From the NCBI GenBank assembly GCA_000296795.1, contig BAFH01000004.1, positions 1,054,001 through 1,118,000 of the forward strand: 64,000 nt of DNA. Reading direction: 5' to 3'. Numbering within the stretch: position 1 is the stretch's first letter; every line of letters begins with the position of its first letter. A program made the translations under genes and the position numbers. This DNA is from Candidatus Jettenia caeni (GTDB lineage: Bacteria; Planctomycetota; Brocadiia; Brocadiales; Brocadiaceae). Below are positions 8,216-17,543 of the stretch, in pieces. Below the pieces are notes generated by a model. That model was not told where the DNA came from. It was given only the letters and a program-made list of their open reading frames with translations, and did no database searches.

Positions 8216-9103
8216 ATGGAAAATGCCATACGCAAGGCAAGTATACTGATAGAAGCCACTCCTTATATACGATCTTTTAAAGATAAAATTGTAGTTATTA
8301 AGTTTGGTGGAGGAGCAATGTCCAGCGATGAAGTGCTGACAAATGTACTCCAGGATATTGTGTTTATGAAAACCGTTGGCATTATACCCATACTGGTTCA
8401 TGGTGGCGGCCCTCATATTACCCAGGAAATGACAAGAAGGGGTTTGAGTCCAAAATTTATTGAGGGACATAGAATTACCGATGTTGAGACCTTAGAAATA
8501 GCAAAAGACATCCTCATAAATCAAATAAGCGCTTCTATCGTAAAGAAAATCTCTGAATTAGGTAATGAGGCAACCTGCATTTGGGAAAATGGATACTGTC
8601 CAATAAAGGCAGAGAAATATTATATCGAGACAAAAGCACATGATGGTACGTTTAAAAGATTAGATATTGGCTTTGTAGGCAAGGTAACATCGATCGATAA
8701 AGATAGATTCTTAAGTTTATGTAATACACGCACAATTCCCATTGTTCCTCCTATTGCAAAAGGAACAAATGGGAATGCCTATAACGTAAATGCAGATAAT
8801 GTGGCCGCATTTATCGCAGAATCACTTAAAGCAGAAAAACTGGTCTTTCTCTCGAATACCCATGGCATTATGACAAGACCGGGCGATGAAACCTCATTGG
8901 CTTCTACACTGCATGAGAATGAAGTTCATGAGCTTATTGATAAAAAGATAATTAGTGGTGGTATGCTTCCTAAGGCGTTAGCATGCATTAGTGCGGTTAA
9001 AGCGGGAGTGAAAAAAGCACACATCATTAATGGATTAATTCCCCATGCGCTTTTATTGGAAATTTTTACTGATAAAGGCGTTGGAACACAAATCATTGTA
9101 TAG
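8216..9103 (+). CDS. argB: Acetylglutamate kinase ArgB
   Basis: A 295-residue amino-acid kinase that phosphorylates N-acetylglutamate, the second step of arginine synthesis. It has the phosphate-binding KFGGGAM near residue 30, HGGGPHITQEM (substrate side), and the C-terminal ISGGMLPK and GVGTQI motifs. A leading helix of about 25 residues (ENAIRKASILIEATPYI) precedes the first strand; in arginine-inhibited kinases of this family such a helix builds the hexamer and the arginine site, so feedback inhibition is likely. argD and argF lie 4.6 kb downstream beyond the Mla cluster; argC and argJ are not in the window. Confidence 0.96.
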   Translation: MENAIRKASILIEATPYIRSFKDKIVVIKFGGGAMSSDEVLTNVLQDIVFMKTVGIIPILVHGGGPHITQEMTRRGLSPKFIEGHRITDVETLEIAKDILINQISASIVKKISELGNEATCIWENGYCPIKAEKYYIETKAHDGTFKRLDIGFVGKVTSIDKDRFLSLCNTRTIPIVPPIAKGTNGNAYNVNADNVAAFIAESLKAEKLVFLSNTHGIMTRPGDETSLASTLHENEVHELIDKKIISGGMLPKALACISAVKAGVKKAHIINGLIPHALLLEIFTDKGVGTQIIV

Positions 9104-9214
9104 AGATTCAAAGAGAAATATACCAAAGTATTACCTTGTAAATCAAATACAAGGGCTTTCTTGCAGGAGATGATCTCCGGATTCTCGTAGTTACTCCAAA
9201 TACTGTCGGATCAT

Positions 9215-9310
9215 AGTATGGGCGAACTTTGTGTTTGCCCATACTTTGTGCAAACCCTAAAGCCTCTGCACTTTTCCATAATCAGGGCGAACACAAGGTT
9301 CTCCCCTACC
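9215..9310. repeat. Hairpin-rich repeat (GGGCGAAC type)
   Basis: AGTATGGGCGAAC and GTTTGCCCATACT (9215-9245) form a 13-bp stem with one G-T pair around TTTGT. A related word GGGCGAACACAAGGTTC follows at about 9285, close to CCCCTAC. The stretch 9104-9419 has no gene. The hairpin may also end argB transcription, though it lacks a good U-tract. Confidence 0.55.
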
Positions 9311-9419
9311 TCTATTTTGCGCCGTATTTTGAGTAGTTACAAATTTTTTAACCAGCAAGATTAAGGAATTATGAAATTAATTCTTATCTCGTAACAATCC
9401 TCATAAAGAAAGGATATGG

Positions 9420-10904
9420 ATGGTTCAAAAATGCGTCCTGCTTTCCATGATATCAACTACCCTGTTTTTTGCGTTATCGTATATACATGCAGAAGACTAT
9501 GATCCGGATATAAACTTTTGGCCAATTTTTTATTATAATAAAGATACGGATACAGGTGAAAAGGAGATTGAGGCATTCTATCCCGTCGTCGGTTGGCACA
9601 AGGATAAGGATGCAAGGGTATTCTGCTTTAGACCCGTCTACAGTGTAAAAAAAATACCGAAAGAAAAGTATAAGAAATCAGAGTTTCTCTGGCCTCTCAA
9701 CTATACCGTACACGCCGGTAACAGGACTTATACAAAGTCCTTTCCATTCTATTCATATACAAAAGATACCAGCGGTGAGACTCCGGAAAAGGAGAGAACC
9801 TTTTTCCCTGTCTTTTTTAGCAGGACTCAAAACGGGAAGGACAAAGACTTTGCCATATTTCCCTTGTATGGCACATTTCACCATCGGTTTAATCGCGACA
9901 AGATACAATTTATCCTGTGGCCTATCTATACAGAGGTTATAAAAGGTGATCGCCATTCGTGGAATATTATCTGGCCAATTTTTAATTATTCTCAATCCAC
10001 AAAAGGCGATGAGTACGGTTATAAAGTATGGCCTTTTTATGGAAAACACGAGAAGGAAAGATCGTTTGAAAAGGGCTTTATCATGTGGCCGCTGTACACG
10101 TATGTCAATGCAGAGATAGAAAACGTTGGAAGATATGAAGGATGGGGTACTATTCCGTTCTATATCTCAGAAAAATCTCCTGTATCTGATTCCCAATCAA
10201 TTTTATGGCCACTCTTTAATCATGTAGATGACAAGCAGAGAGGGCTTGAACGATGGGATTATCCGTTTCCCATTGCGACAAGGATAAAGGGTAAGGAAAG
10301 GAATAAAAATACCTTCTTACCATTTTGGAATATTGACCGCAAACGTAATTCAGAAACCGTATCGTTTGCTTATCCCTTGTTCTGGTTACTTCACTATGAA
10401 ACGGGTGATTCCAGAAAGACAGATACCGTACGGTTTCTGCCTTTTTACTGGAAACGTGATGAATATCTGATTCATGAGGAAAAATACACCGGACTAAGAC
10501 AAATCTGGCCTTTTTATAAACGAGAAAAAGAGCCTGATCATTCCACAAATTTTGAAGTATTCTCTCTCTATCCATTCTTAGATGATGAATCATGGGAAAG
10601 AAACTGGAAATCGTTCTTTCATATGTATGAACGGAGAAATGATAAGACATCCGGGAGAAAAACAACACGCCTGTTGTGGAGGCTCTATCATACAGAAAAC
10701 AGTGAGCGACTTTCCTATCTGGAGATGGCACCCTTTTTCTCTCTCTATAAAAATAAAAATAACAACATTACCTGTTTCTCTCTCTTCTGCAATATCTTTC
10801 AATATAAGAAAAAAGAAACAGACCGATATATTAAGCTGTTGTATCTCGTAAAAATACCTTTGACTCTTACGGCGAAAAATGAGAAGGTAACCATAGAACA
10901 ATAA
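9420..10904 (+). CDS. Exported protein made of about 20 aromatic-Pro repeats, next to the Mla genes
   Basis: A 494-residue protein of unrecognised family. Residues 1-24 are a signal peptide (hydrophobic core LLSMISTTLFFALSYIHA). The rest repeats a short hydrophobic word every 20-30 residues: FWPIFYY, FLWPLNYT, FILWPIYTE, NIIWPIFNY, YKVWPFYGK, FIMWPLYTY, ILWPLFNH, QIWPFYKR and more degenerate forms (TFFPVFF, AIFPLYG, FSLYPFL). Between them are charged, Lys/Asp/Glu/Arg-rich turns. This alternation suggests short beta strands facing a membrane or a beta-solenoid/barrel rather than a globular enzyme. Its stop is 36 nt upstream of mlaE on the same strand, so it is probably co-transcribed with, and may be an outer-membrane or periplasmic partner of, the lipid transporter. 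The ATG at 9420 has AAGAAAGG upstream. Confidence 0.75.
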   Translation: MVQKCVLLSMISTTLFFALSYIHAEDYDPDINFWPIFYYNKDTDTGEKEIEAFYPVVGWHKDKDARVFCFRPVYSVKKIPKEKYKKSEFLWPLNYTVHAGNRTYTKSFPFYSYTKDTSGETPEKERTFFPVFFSRTQNGKDKDFAIFPLYGTFHHRFNRDKIQFILWPIYTEVIKGDRHSWNIIWPIFNYSQSTKGDEYGYKVWPFYGKHEKERSFEKGFIMWPLYTYVNAEIENVGRYEGWGTIPFYISEKSPVSDSQSILWPLFNHVDDKQRGLERWDYPFPIATRIKGKERNKNTFLPFWNIDRKRNSETVSFAYPLFWLLHYETGDSRKTDTVRFLPFYWKRDEYLIHEEKYTGLRQIWPFYKREKEPDHSTNFEVFSLYPFLDDESWERNWKSFFHMYERRNDKTSGRKTTRLLWRLYHTENSERLSYLEMAPFFSLYKNKNNNITCFSLFCNIFQYKKKETDRYIKLLYLVKIPLTLTAKNEKVTIEQ

Positions 10905-10940
10905 GGAAGAAGATTTTCGATAAAGAGGAATTTTCATATC

Positions 10941-11711
10941 ATGGCAAATCCAATAGCATATATAGGGATAAAAGCGCTTACCTTATTTCAATTGACAGGT
11001 GAATTACTCCAACTTCTTGCCAGCACCATCTATTGGTCTAAACATACCTTCAGGAATGTAGACAAGATTTTCCACTTTATGGTAAAAATGGGGGTTAACA
11101 CGTTACCAATCGCCACCTTTACTTCGCTCTTTGTGGGAATGGTTATGGTGCTTCAAACTGGTTATACTCTGGAAAAATTCGGTATGGCAGAATCTCTGGG
11201 CGCCATCGTCCCCATCGCAATGGCAAGGGAATTAGGGCCGGTACTCACAGCGCTCTTACTCGCGGGCAGGATTGGCGCTGCAATTACCGCAGAAATCGGC
11301 ACCATGACGGTATCAGAAGAGGTAGACGCACTGAAGACCCTGGGCATTAATCCGGTAGGATATCTCGCTATGCCCCGTTTCCTGGCTTGTTTATGTATGC
11401 TGCCTGTTCTCGTTGTCTATGCAGATGTGATAGGTATTCTGGGCGGTGCATCTGTAGCTGCGACCTATTTCCACATCCCTGCAAAAATATATTTTGATCG
11501 TATGGCAGAAAGCCTGCAATTTATTGATATTATTAAGGGACTGACAAAGGCAGCGGTTTTTGGCGCTACGATAGCCATTATAGGATGCCGTTATGGTTTG
11601 GAGGCTAAAGGAGGGGCTGCAGGTGTGGGTGAAGCAACAACGAGATCTGTGGTCTGTTCATTTGTTACCATATATATATTGAATTATTTTATCACAAGAT
11701 TATGGCTGTAA
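10941..11711 (+). CDS. mlaE: MlaE-family ABC transporter permease
   Basis: A 256-residue integral membrane protein of the MlaE/YrbE (DUF140) family, the permease of a phospholipid transporter between inner and outer membranes. Typical conserved parts are FTSLFVGMVMVLQTGY, AMARELGPVLTALLLAGRIGAAITAE-type helix sequence, and MTVSEEVDALKTLGINPVGYL with the EXDAL coupling motif for the ATPase. A GEATTRSVV stretch near the end is also conserved. The last 10 nt overlap mlaF, showing translational coupling. No STAS protein MlaB, MlaC or MlaA is adjacent, so the cluster is a reduced EFD type. Confidence 0.95.
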   Translation: MANPIAYIGIKALTLFQLTGELLQLLASTIYWSKHTFRNVDKIFHFMVKMGVNTLPIATFTSLFVGMVMVLQTGYTLEKFGMAESLGAIVPIAMARELGPVLTALLLAGRIGAAITAEIGTMTVSEEVDALKTLGINPVGYLAMPRFLACLCMLPVLVVYADVIGILGGASVAATYFHIPAKIYFDRMAESLQFIDIIKGLTKAAVFGATIAIIGCRYGLEAKGGAAGVGEATTRSVVCSFVTIYILNYFITRLWL

Positions 11712-12457
11712 ACGCTATTGAAATCGATATACAGAAACTCAATAAATCCTTTCGCAACTTTCAGGTATTAAAGGATCTCGATTTACAGATACGGGCAAGT
11801 GAGACGACGGTGATTATGGGCGGCAGTGGAACAGGAAAAAGCGTCCTGCTAAAACACATTATTGGATTAATCAGTCCGGATTCCGGGAAGATATTCATAC
11901 GGGGTGTAGATATTACAACACAAAAAGGCCCTGCGTTAGATACCATCAGAAGCCGGTTCGCTATGGTATTTCAATCTGCTGCATTACTAAATTCACTTAC
12001 CGTTGCTGAAAATGTCGGATTAGGACTCAAAGAACAACACCGGTTTTCAAAAAAGGAAATTAACGAGATTGTTATAGAAAAATTAAAACTCGTAAAAATG
12101 GAACATAAATATAACAGTTTGCCGGGCGAGCTCAGCGGAGGAATGAAAAAAAGGGTCGGCATTGCCCGCGCCCTAGCTATGAGTCCGGAGGTTGTGCTGT
12201 ATGATGAGCCGACAGCTGGTCTTGACCCGATTATGGCCGGAAATATTGATGAGCTTATCCTCGAATTAAAACAGAAATTTAAAATGACCGCAGTTGTTGT
12301 AACTCACGATATGGAATCGGCGTTTTATATTGGTGATCACATTTGCATGCTTTATCAGGGGAAGATCATTGAGGAAGGAAGTCCGGAATCTATCAGGCGC
12401 AGTAGCAACGATTACGTTATTCAATTTATTACCCGACATAAAAGTGTACAAACATAA
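11702..12457 (+). CDS. mlaF: MlaF-family ABC transporter ATPase
   Basis: A 251-residue ATPase that drives the MlaE permease. Walker A is GGSGTGKS (40-47), the Q-loop is in FAMVFQSAAL (about 87-96), the signature LSGGM is at 144-148, Walker B with catalytic Glu is VVLYDEP (164-170), and the switch His is in VVVTHDME. The start overlaps the mlaE stop by 10 nt. The substrate is presumably phospholipid by family; direction of transport is not determinable. Confidence 0.95.
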   Translation: MAVNAIEIDIQKLNKSFRNFQVLKDLDLQIRASETTVIMGGSGTGKSVLLKHIIGLISPDSGKIFIRGVDITTQKGPALDTIRSRFAMVFQSAALLNSLTVAENVGLGLKEQHRFSKKEINEIVIEKLKLVKMEHKYNSLPGELSGGMKKRVGIARALAMSPEVVLYDEPTAGLDPIMAGNIDELILELKQKFKMTAVVVTHDMESAFYIGDHICMLYQGKIIEEGSPESIRRSSNDYVIQFITRHKSVQT

Positions 12458-12637
12458 ACCATTGAAAATGCAGGGCAAGGCTTTAGCCTGGCTCCTCATA
12501 TGCATCAAGCTAACCAGAGAGGATTTCCTGCAGAATATTCTTTGCAGAAACGAACCTTGTGTTTATCCTGAAAAAGACAAGAATCCTATGAGGACATTTC
12601 TTTCATTAATTACCTTTAAACTTTGGAGGAATGTAAT

Positions 12638-13549
12638 ATGGAATCAACATCAATCTCCGCTACTAAGGTAGGCATATTCTTTATCATTGGCATAGCGATA
12701 CTCGCCCTTTTAACCTTCCGCCTGGAGACATTCAGGAAATGGGGCAACTACTACGATCTTATAGCCTATTTCAAAGAAGCCAGAGGTTTAGAGGCTCAAA
12801 ATGATGTTACCCTGGCAGGCACAAAGGTTGGACATGTGAAAAGTGTTACGGTTGAAGGTGATATGATTAAGGTCGTCATATCTATTCAAGAAGATATCGT
12901 AGTCCGGAAAGGATCGGAAGCGTCGATTATCTCCGATTTCTTACTCGGAAAAAGCCATGTAAACATTACCCTTGCATCGGTCTCTAATCCAGCATATAAT
13001 GCTGGTGAAATAATAAAAACTATTGAATCACCGAGCCTTGCTGATATGTTAGCGAAAGTGGATAGTGCACTGGCAAGTGTGCAAAACATTTCTGCATCCT
13101 TTGAAGGAACCAAAGAAGTCTTTGATTCATTCAAGGTCGCCGGAAAATCATTGGATAAAGCAAACATTAAATTGAATAAACTGCTGGATTCTACGCTTAA
13201 CATCACTGAAAAAATTAATTCAGGACAAGGGACATTGGGCAAACTAATCGTTGATACAACACTCAGCAACAAAATAGAATCTGCTGTGGATACTACTCAA
13301 AGGGTACTTGCGAATAATGAACAAACTATCAATAATACCCTGTCAAGACTTTCTGAGGCTTCGGAAAGTGTAAAGAATCTCCTTAAAAAGATAGAGCAGG
13401 GCGAAGGTTCCTTATCTAAAATGCTTACCAATGATGAACTGTATGTAGAAGTGAAAAAATTATTGAGTGATATGAGAGAAACAATACAAAGCTATCGCGA
13501 GCAAATTCCCGTTGGCGCCTTTGGAAGTATTGTTTTCAGCGCCTTTTAA
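12638..13549 (+). CDS. mlaD: MlaD-family (MCE domain) lipid-binding protein
   Basis: A 303-residue inner-membrane anchored MCE protein. The ATG at 12638 is chosen because GGAGG lies 8 nt upstream; a longer frame would begin at TTG inside the ribosome binding site. One transmembrane helix (about residues 9-27, VGIFFIIGIAILALLTF) is followed by the single MCE domain (about 35-115, with GLEAQNDVTLAGTKVGHV). The remaining 180 residues are helical and heptad-like with repeated LDKANIKLNKLLD and NEQTINNTLSRLSE, as in long MCE proteins that form a coiled-coil needle or tube. It completes the mlaEFD operon. Confidence 0.93.
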   Translation: MESTSISATKVGIFFIIGIAILALLTFRLETFRKWGNYYDLIAYFKEARGLEAQNDVTLAGTKVGHVKSVTVEGDMIKVVISIQEDIVVRKGSEASIISDFLLGKSHVNITLASVSNPAYNAGEIIKTIESPSLADMLAKVDSALASVQNISASFEGTKEVFDSFKVAGKSLDKANIKLNKLLDSTLNITEKINSGQGTLGKLIVDTTLSNKIESAVDTTQRVLANNEQTINNTLSRLSEASESVKNLLKKIEQGEGSLSKMLTNDELYVEVKKLLSDMRETIQSYREQIPVGAFGSIVFSAF

Positions 13550-13611
13550 TGGTGTATATATTTCTATAAGACTATTGTATCTCATAATGAATATTGTATA
13601 ATTGTACCATT

Positions 13612-13648
13612 GGGGATTGAAGCCCATTGAAAATTTCAATCCCCCTTT
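13612..13648 (+). terminator. Rho-independent terminator of the Mla operon
   Basis: GGGGATTGAA (13612-13621) pairs perfectly with TTCAATCCCC (13635-13644), followed by CTTTTC. It lies about 60 nt after mlaD and separates it from argD. Confidence 0.85.
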
Positions 13649-13678
13649 TCATTTTCGAGGGGATGTAAAGAATAAAAT

Positions 13679-14860
13679 ATGAACACACAAGAGATAAAAG
13701 AAGTGTATGACAAGTACGTTATTCCGAATTATATTCGGAACCCTATTCTCTTAGAGAAAGGTAGCGGTGTCGATGTGTGGGATGCAGAAGGCAAACGCTA
13801 TCTTGACCTCTTCTCAGGCTGGGCAGTAAGCTTACTTGGTCACTGCCACCCTCATGTTGTAGAGGCTATTCAACGTCAGGCTGCCAAATTACAACATGCC
13901 CCGAATATTTATTACACAGAACCACAGGGTTTACTGGCAAAGCACATATCAGAAAAATCTTTTGGAGGGCAGTGCTTCTTTTGCAACAGCGGAGCTGAAG
14001 CTAATGAGGCAGCAATTAAACTTGCCCGTATCCATAATTCTCATACAGGAAAATATAAAATAATCACGTTTGCCGATTCATTTCACGGCAGGACAATCGC
14101 TACGGTTACCGCAACCGCACAGCCGAAGTATCATAAGGGCTTTGCGCCACTCGTCGAAGGATTTTCCTATGTTCCTTTTAATGATCTGGAAGCATTAAAA
14201 AAATCAGTAGATGATAAGACCTGTGCCATTATGCTGGAACCGATTCAGGGCGAAGGCGGAATTAATATCGCTACCAAAGATTTTCTGCAAGGTGTGAGAA
14301 AACTGTGTAACGAGAAAGGATTGTTGCTTATCCTTGATGAGGTACAATGTGGTATGGGCAGGACTGGAAAATATTTTGCCTATCAGCATTACGGCATAGA
14401 ACCGGATATTATGTCGCTGGCAAAGGCGCTTGGCGGCGGTGTAGCCATTGGAGCTATGGTAGCCGGAAAAGAGATTGCAAAAAGTCTTGTCCCCGGCAGC
14501 CATGCTTCTACGTTTGGGGGAAATCCGCTGGCATGCGCAGCAGCAATAGCAGTGTTTGAAACAATAGAAAAAGAAAACTTGCTCAATAATGCAAAAGAAA
14601 TGGGAAGCTATTCCGTAGAGCAATTAAAATCCCTTCAGAAGACGCAGGGAATTATCCGTGAAGTTCGCGGTATAGGTCTCATGATCGGAATTGAACTCAC
14701 GGTGAATGGCGCAGACCTCATTAAAAAATGTATCCAGGCAGGTTTGTTCCTCAATTGTACCCATGATAAAGTTATTCGATTTATGCCGCCACTTAACGTT
14801 AAAAAACAGCATATTGATGAAGGGCTAAATATTTTAAAAACGGTTCTTTCTAAACCTTAA
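13679..14860 (+). CDS. argD: Acetylornithine aminotransferase ArgD
   Basis: A 393-residue fold-type I PLP enzyme that converts N-acetylglutamate semialdehyde to N-acetylornithine with glutamate. Class III aminotransferase marks are present: FSGWAVSLLGHCHP, FCNSGAEANEAAIKLAR (101-117), FHGRT (135-139), ILDEVQCGMGRTG (218-230, D220 contacts the pyridine N) and the PLP lysine K249 in SLAKALGGG. Length is normal. The next gene, argF, starts 18 nt after its stop, so the two form an arginine operon. Confidence 0.95.
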   Translation: MNTQEIKEVYDKYVIPNYIRNPILLEKGSGVDVWDAEGKRYLDLFSGWAVSLLGHCHPHVVEAIQRQAAKLQHAPNIYYTEPQGLLAKHISEKSFGGQCFFCNSGAEANEAAIKLARIHNSHTGKYKIITFADSFHGRTIATVTATAQPKYHKGFAPLVEGFSYVPFNDLEALKKSVDDKTCAIMLEPIQGEGGINIATKDFLQGVRKLCNEKGLLLILDEVQCGMGRTGKYFAYQHYGIEPDIMSLAKALGGGVAIGAMVAGKEIAKSLVPGSHASTFGGNPLACAAAIAVFETIEKENLLNNAKEMGSYSVEQLKSLQKTQGIIREVRGIGLMIGIELTVNGADLIKKCIQAGLFLNCTHDKVIRFMPPLNVKKQHIDEGLNILKTVLSKP

Positions 14861-14878
14861 TTTAGTGAGAGAATATCC

Positions 14879-15802
14879 ATGAAATGTAAGGATTTAATTT
14901 CAATCGCAGAACTTACACCATCCGATATTGAGGAAATATTTAGCGTTACCAGAGAGTTAAAAGAATGGCACAGTAAGGGGTATGATGAAAAGTGCCTGAG
15001 TGGAAAAACCCTGGGGATGATTTTCGAGAAGAGTTCCATGCGCACGCGCGTTTCTTTTGAAGTAGCAATGGTACAACTCGGTGGTCATCCTATCTATCTG
15101 ACCCAAAATGATATCAATCTGGGAAAAAGGGAGACGGTAAAAGACGGCGCCAGGGTGCTATCACGATATGTAGATGGCATTGTTATCCGCACCTTTAGTC
15201 AGGAAGTAATTCAGGAACTTGCCCGGTATGCTACCGTACCTGTTATTAATGCTTTATCGGATTATCTTCATCCATGCCAGGCGCTCAGTGATCTGTATAC
15301 TATTCAGGAAAAATTTGGCGCCTATACCAATATAAAGATAGTCTTTATCGGGGATGGGAATAATGTTGCACGCTCTCTGGCACAGATCAGTGCAAAGCTT
15401 GGTATCCCGTTCCATATTGCCTCTCCAAAAGGATATGAGCTTACATCAGATTTTACTTCTCAAGTGAAACAGATGACCGATAGGAGCGATATACTGCATC
15501 TCTACCAGGACCCCAAAGAAGCTGCTGAGAATGCGAATATACTCTATACAGATACCTGGGTTAGCATGGGGCAAGAAGCTGAAGCGCAAATACGAAAACA
15601 AGCCTTTAAGGGCTTTCAAATCAATAGTGATCTTTTAAAGGTGGCAAAAGACGATGTCAAGGTAATGCATTGCCTGCCGGCTCATCGGGGAGAAGAAATA
15701 ACTGATGAAGTTATTGATGGTCAGCATTCTATTGTATATGATCAGGCTGAAAACAGACTTCATCTGGAAAAGGCGCTTTTGAAGCTCCTGCTGCGCAGAT
15801 AA
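14879..15802 (+). CDS. argF: Ornithine carbamoyltransferase ArgF
   Basis: A 307-residue transferase making citrulline from ornithine and carbamoyl phosphate. The carbamoyl-phosphate loop is SSMRTR at 52-57 (the usual STRTR with Met in place of Thr, a known variation), HPCQ is at 131-134, the ornithine-side DxxxSMG motif appears as DTWVSMGQE, and the HCLPAHRGEE loop near residue 265 supplies the catalytic Cys. Followed by a short region of tiny coupled reading frames and then rph. Confidence 0.95.
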   Translation: MKCKDLISIAELTPSDIEEIFSVTRELKEWHSKGYDEKCLSGKTLGMIFEKSSMRTRVSFEVAMVQLGGHPIYLTQNDINLGKRETVKDGARVLSRYVDGIVIRTFSQEVIQELARYATVPVINALSDYLHPCQALSDLYTIQEKFGAYTNIKIVFIGDGNNVARSLAQISAKLGIPFHIASPKGYELTSDFTSQVKQMTDRSDILHLYQDPKEAAENANILYTDTWVSMGQEAEAQIRKQAFKGFQINSDLLKVAKDDVKVMHCLPAHRGEEITDEVIDGQHSIVYDQAENRLHLEKALLKLLLRR

Positions 15803-15814
15803 GAGGAGTTTATC

Positions 15815-15941
15815 ATGGAACTACAAGAAATTTCATGAAAAATAATAAACCATCGGCAGGTTGTTCTCTGAAATGCTTTGGAGTACGAATTGGATTTCGT
15901 ACAGAGAATTTATGAAAGATAGAGAGATGAGATATTTCTAA
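15815..15941 (+). other. Chain of three tiny overlapping reading frames upstream of rph
   Basis: A 7-codon frame (15815-15838, MELQEIS) has AGAGGAG 6 nt upstream. Its TGA overlaps the ATG of a 26-codon frame (15835-15915), whose TGA overlaps the ATG of a 9-codon frame (15912-15941), whose TAA is one base before the rph ATG. This could be a translational coupling leader or the debris of a lost gene. No homology is recognised. Confidence 0.35.
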
Positions 15942-15942
15942 T

Positions 15943-16671
15943 ATGAGAGTCGATAACCGTGAACAAGATGAGTTACGTCCAATAACCATGAAAAGGCGCT
16001 TTACGAAATACGCGCCTGGTTCTGTACTGATTGAAACAGGAAATACCAAGGTTCTCTGTAGCGCATCGGTTGAAGAAAGTGTTCCTCCGCATATAAAAAA
16101 CACCGGTGAAGGCTGGATTACAGCAGAATATTCATTGCTCCCGGGGTCCACCCCCGTCAGGGTTCCCAGGGAATCTACCAAAGGAAAAGTAATTGGCAGA
16201 ACACATGAAATCCAAAGGTTCATTGGCCGTTCGTTACGTTCTATTATCGATCTTGCTGTATTGAAAGAGCGAACGATATGGATCGATTGTGATGTCATCC
16301 AGGCAGATGGAGGCACACGCACTGCAGCCATTACGGGTAGTTATATAGCATTAATGGACGCTATTCAATGGTTAAAAGGTAAAAACATGATTCAGGAAAA
16401 TCCTGTCTTGAGCAGTATTGCTGCGGTAAGTGTGGGAATTGTAAATAACGTGGTTCTCTTAGACCTCTGTTATGCAGAAGATGCTGCTGCTCAGGTTGAC
16501 ATGAATATTGTAATGACCGGTAAGGGTAAATTTATTGAAATTCAAGGTACTGGGGAAGAATATTCCTTTGACGATGAACAATTGGCTGAAATGTTGAAGA
16601 TGGCAAAAAAAGGTATTTGCAAGATTACTGAAATTCAAAAAAAGGTATTAGAAGAGAGAGTGGAAATATGA
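15943..16671 (+). CDS. rph: Ribonuclease PH
   Basis: A 242-residue phosphorolytic 3'-5' exoribonuclease trimming tRNA 3' ends. The family pattern is clear: MRVDNREQDELRPITM at the start, GSVLIETGNTKVLCSASVEE, GEGWITAEYSLLPGSTP-type active-site region with Arg/Glu, RSLRSIIDL, and IDCDVIQADGGTRTAAITG with conserved Asp residues. Length matches the usual 238-245. Its TGA overlaps the rdgB ATG (ATGA), so both are made together, a common pairing. Confidence 0.95.
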   Translation: MRVDNREQDELRPITMKRRFTKYAPGSVLIETGNTKVLCSASVEESVPPHIKNTGEGWITAEYSLLPGSTPVRVPRESTKGKVIGRTHEIQRFIGRSLRSIIDLAVLKERTIWIDCDVIQADGGTRTAAITGSYIALMDAIQWLKGKNMIQENPVLSSIAAVSVGIVNNVVLLDLCYAEDAAAQVDMNIVMTGKGKFIEIQGTGEEYSFDDEQLAEMLKMAKKGICKITEIQKKVLEERVEI

Positions 16672-17300
16672 CATCAATTACAAACGATATTCATAAAAAA
16701 ACTATACTCATTGCTACACAAAATAAAAATAAGAGAATAGAGATCCTGGATATCCTTAAAAACATTCCCGGAATTTTATTTCGGGATATTGAGGATTTTC
16801 CTTTTCTTCCAACGGTAGAAGAAGACAAAAATACCTTTCAGGAAAACGCAGTGAAAAAAGCAACCATTTTGGCAAAGGCCTGTAATACATGGGTAATGGC
16901 AGATGATTCCGGACTTCAGATTGATGCGCTCAATGGCCGTCCTGGCGTCTTCTCATGCAGGTACGCCGGTCCAAATGCTACCGACGAAAAGAATAGAGAA
17001 AAAGTATTATCAGAATTAAAGGGAGTGCCAAAAGAAAGGCGTACGGCAAGGTTTGTCTGTACTATTGCCCTTGCAAGTCCACACGAATTATTCTTTGTGG
17101 TAGAAGGCCGTTGTGAGGGTTTCATTACCGAAGAACCAAAAGGAAAAAGAGGATTTGGATACGACCCTATTTTTTATGTACCTCAATACCATCAAACCTT
17201 TGGAGAACTGCACTCTTCAATTAAGAATATGATTAGCCACCGTGCGGATGCATTAAAGCAATTTAAAGAGCGGATAATGCCTCTGATTCGGAAAATATAG
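16668..17300 (+). CDS. rdgB: XTP/dITP pyrophosphatase (RdgB/HAM1 family)
   Basis: A 210-residue house-cleaning enzyme that hydrolyses inosine and xanthosine triphosphates to monophosphates. Motifs are ATQNKNKRIEIL near residue 15, the ADDSGLQIDALNGRPGVFSCRY loop with the catalytic Asp, GRCEGFI, the GFGYDPIF loop, and SHRADALKQF near the C-terminus. Slight N-terminal extension of about 12 residues. Convergent with porB; no terminator is obvious in the 240 bp between them. Confidence 0.94.
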   Translation: MTSITNDIHKKTILIATQNKNKRIEILDILKNIPGILFRDIEDFPFLPTVEEDKNTFQENAVKKATILAKACNTWVMADDSGLQIDALNGRPGVFSCRYAGPNATDEKNREKVLSELKGVPKERRTARFVCTIALASPHELFFVVEGRCEGFITEEPKGKRGFGYDPIFYVPQYHQTFGELHSSIKNMISHRADALKQFKERIMPLIRKI

Positions 17301-17543
17301 GTATCTTATACCTGCTCAACTTATATTTTTTACTACAGATAAAGCAATCGTCCCCGATTGAACTGAAACATTTGGTACGGTTATATCTTTCTGCACAAGC
17401 TCACATTGCTCCTATCTCTTATTTCCGTCAAGAGACAGAGTGGCATGGATAAACCTTATCCCTGCAAGCTTTAAGCAGAGATGATTTTTGTTCGTGCATT
17501 CTATTTTATTCAACGTTAGGATGAGCTTGCTTTAAACGATGGA

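Noticed and set aside
10216-10731. A 171-codon minus-strand open frame opposite the aromatic-Pro repeat gene
   Set aside because: It is a shadow of the repeat protein's codon pattern; no ribosome binding site and no family.
15813-16331. A 172-codon minus-strand open frame opposite rph
   Set aside because: The plus-strand frame is clearly rph; the opposite frame has no motif.
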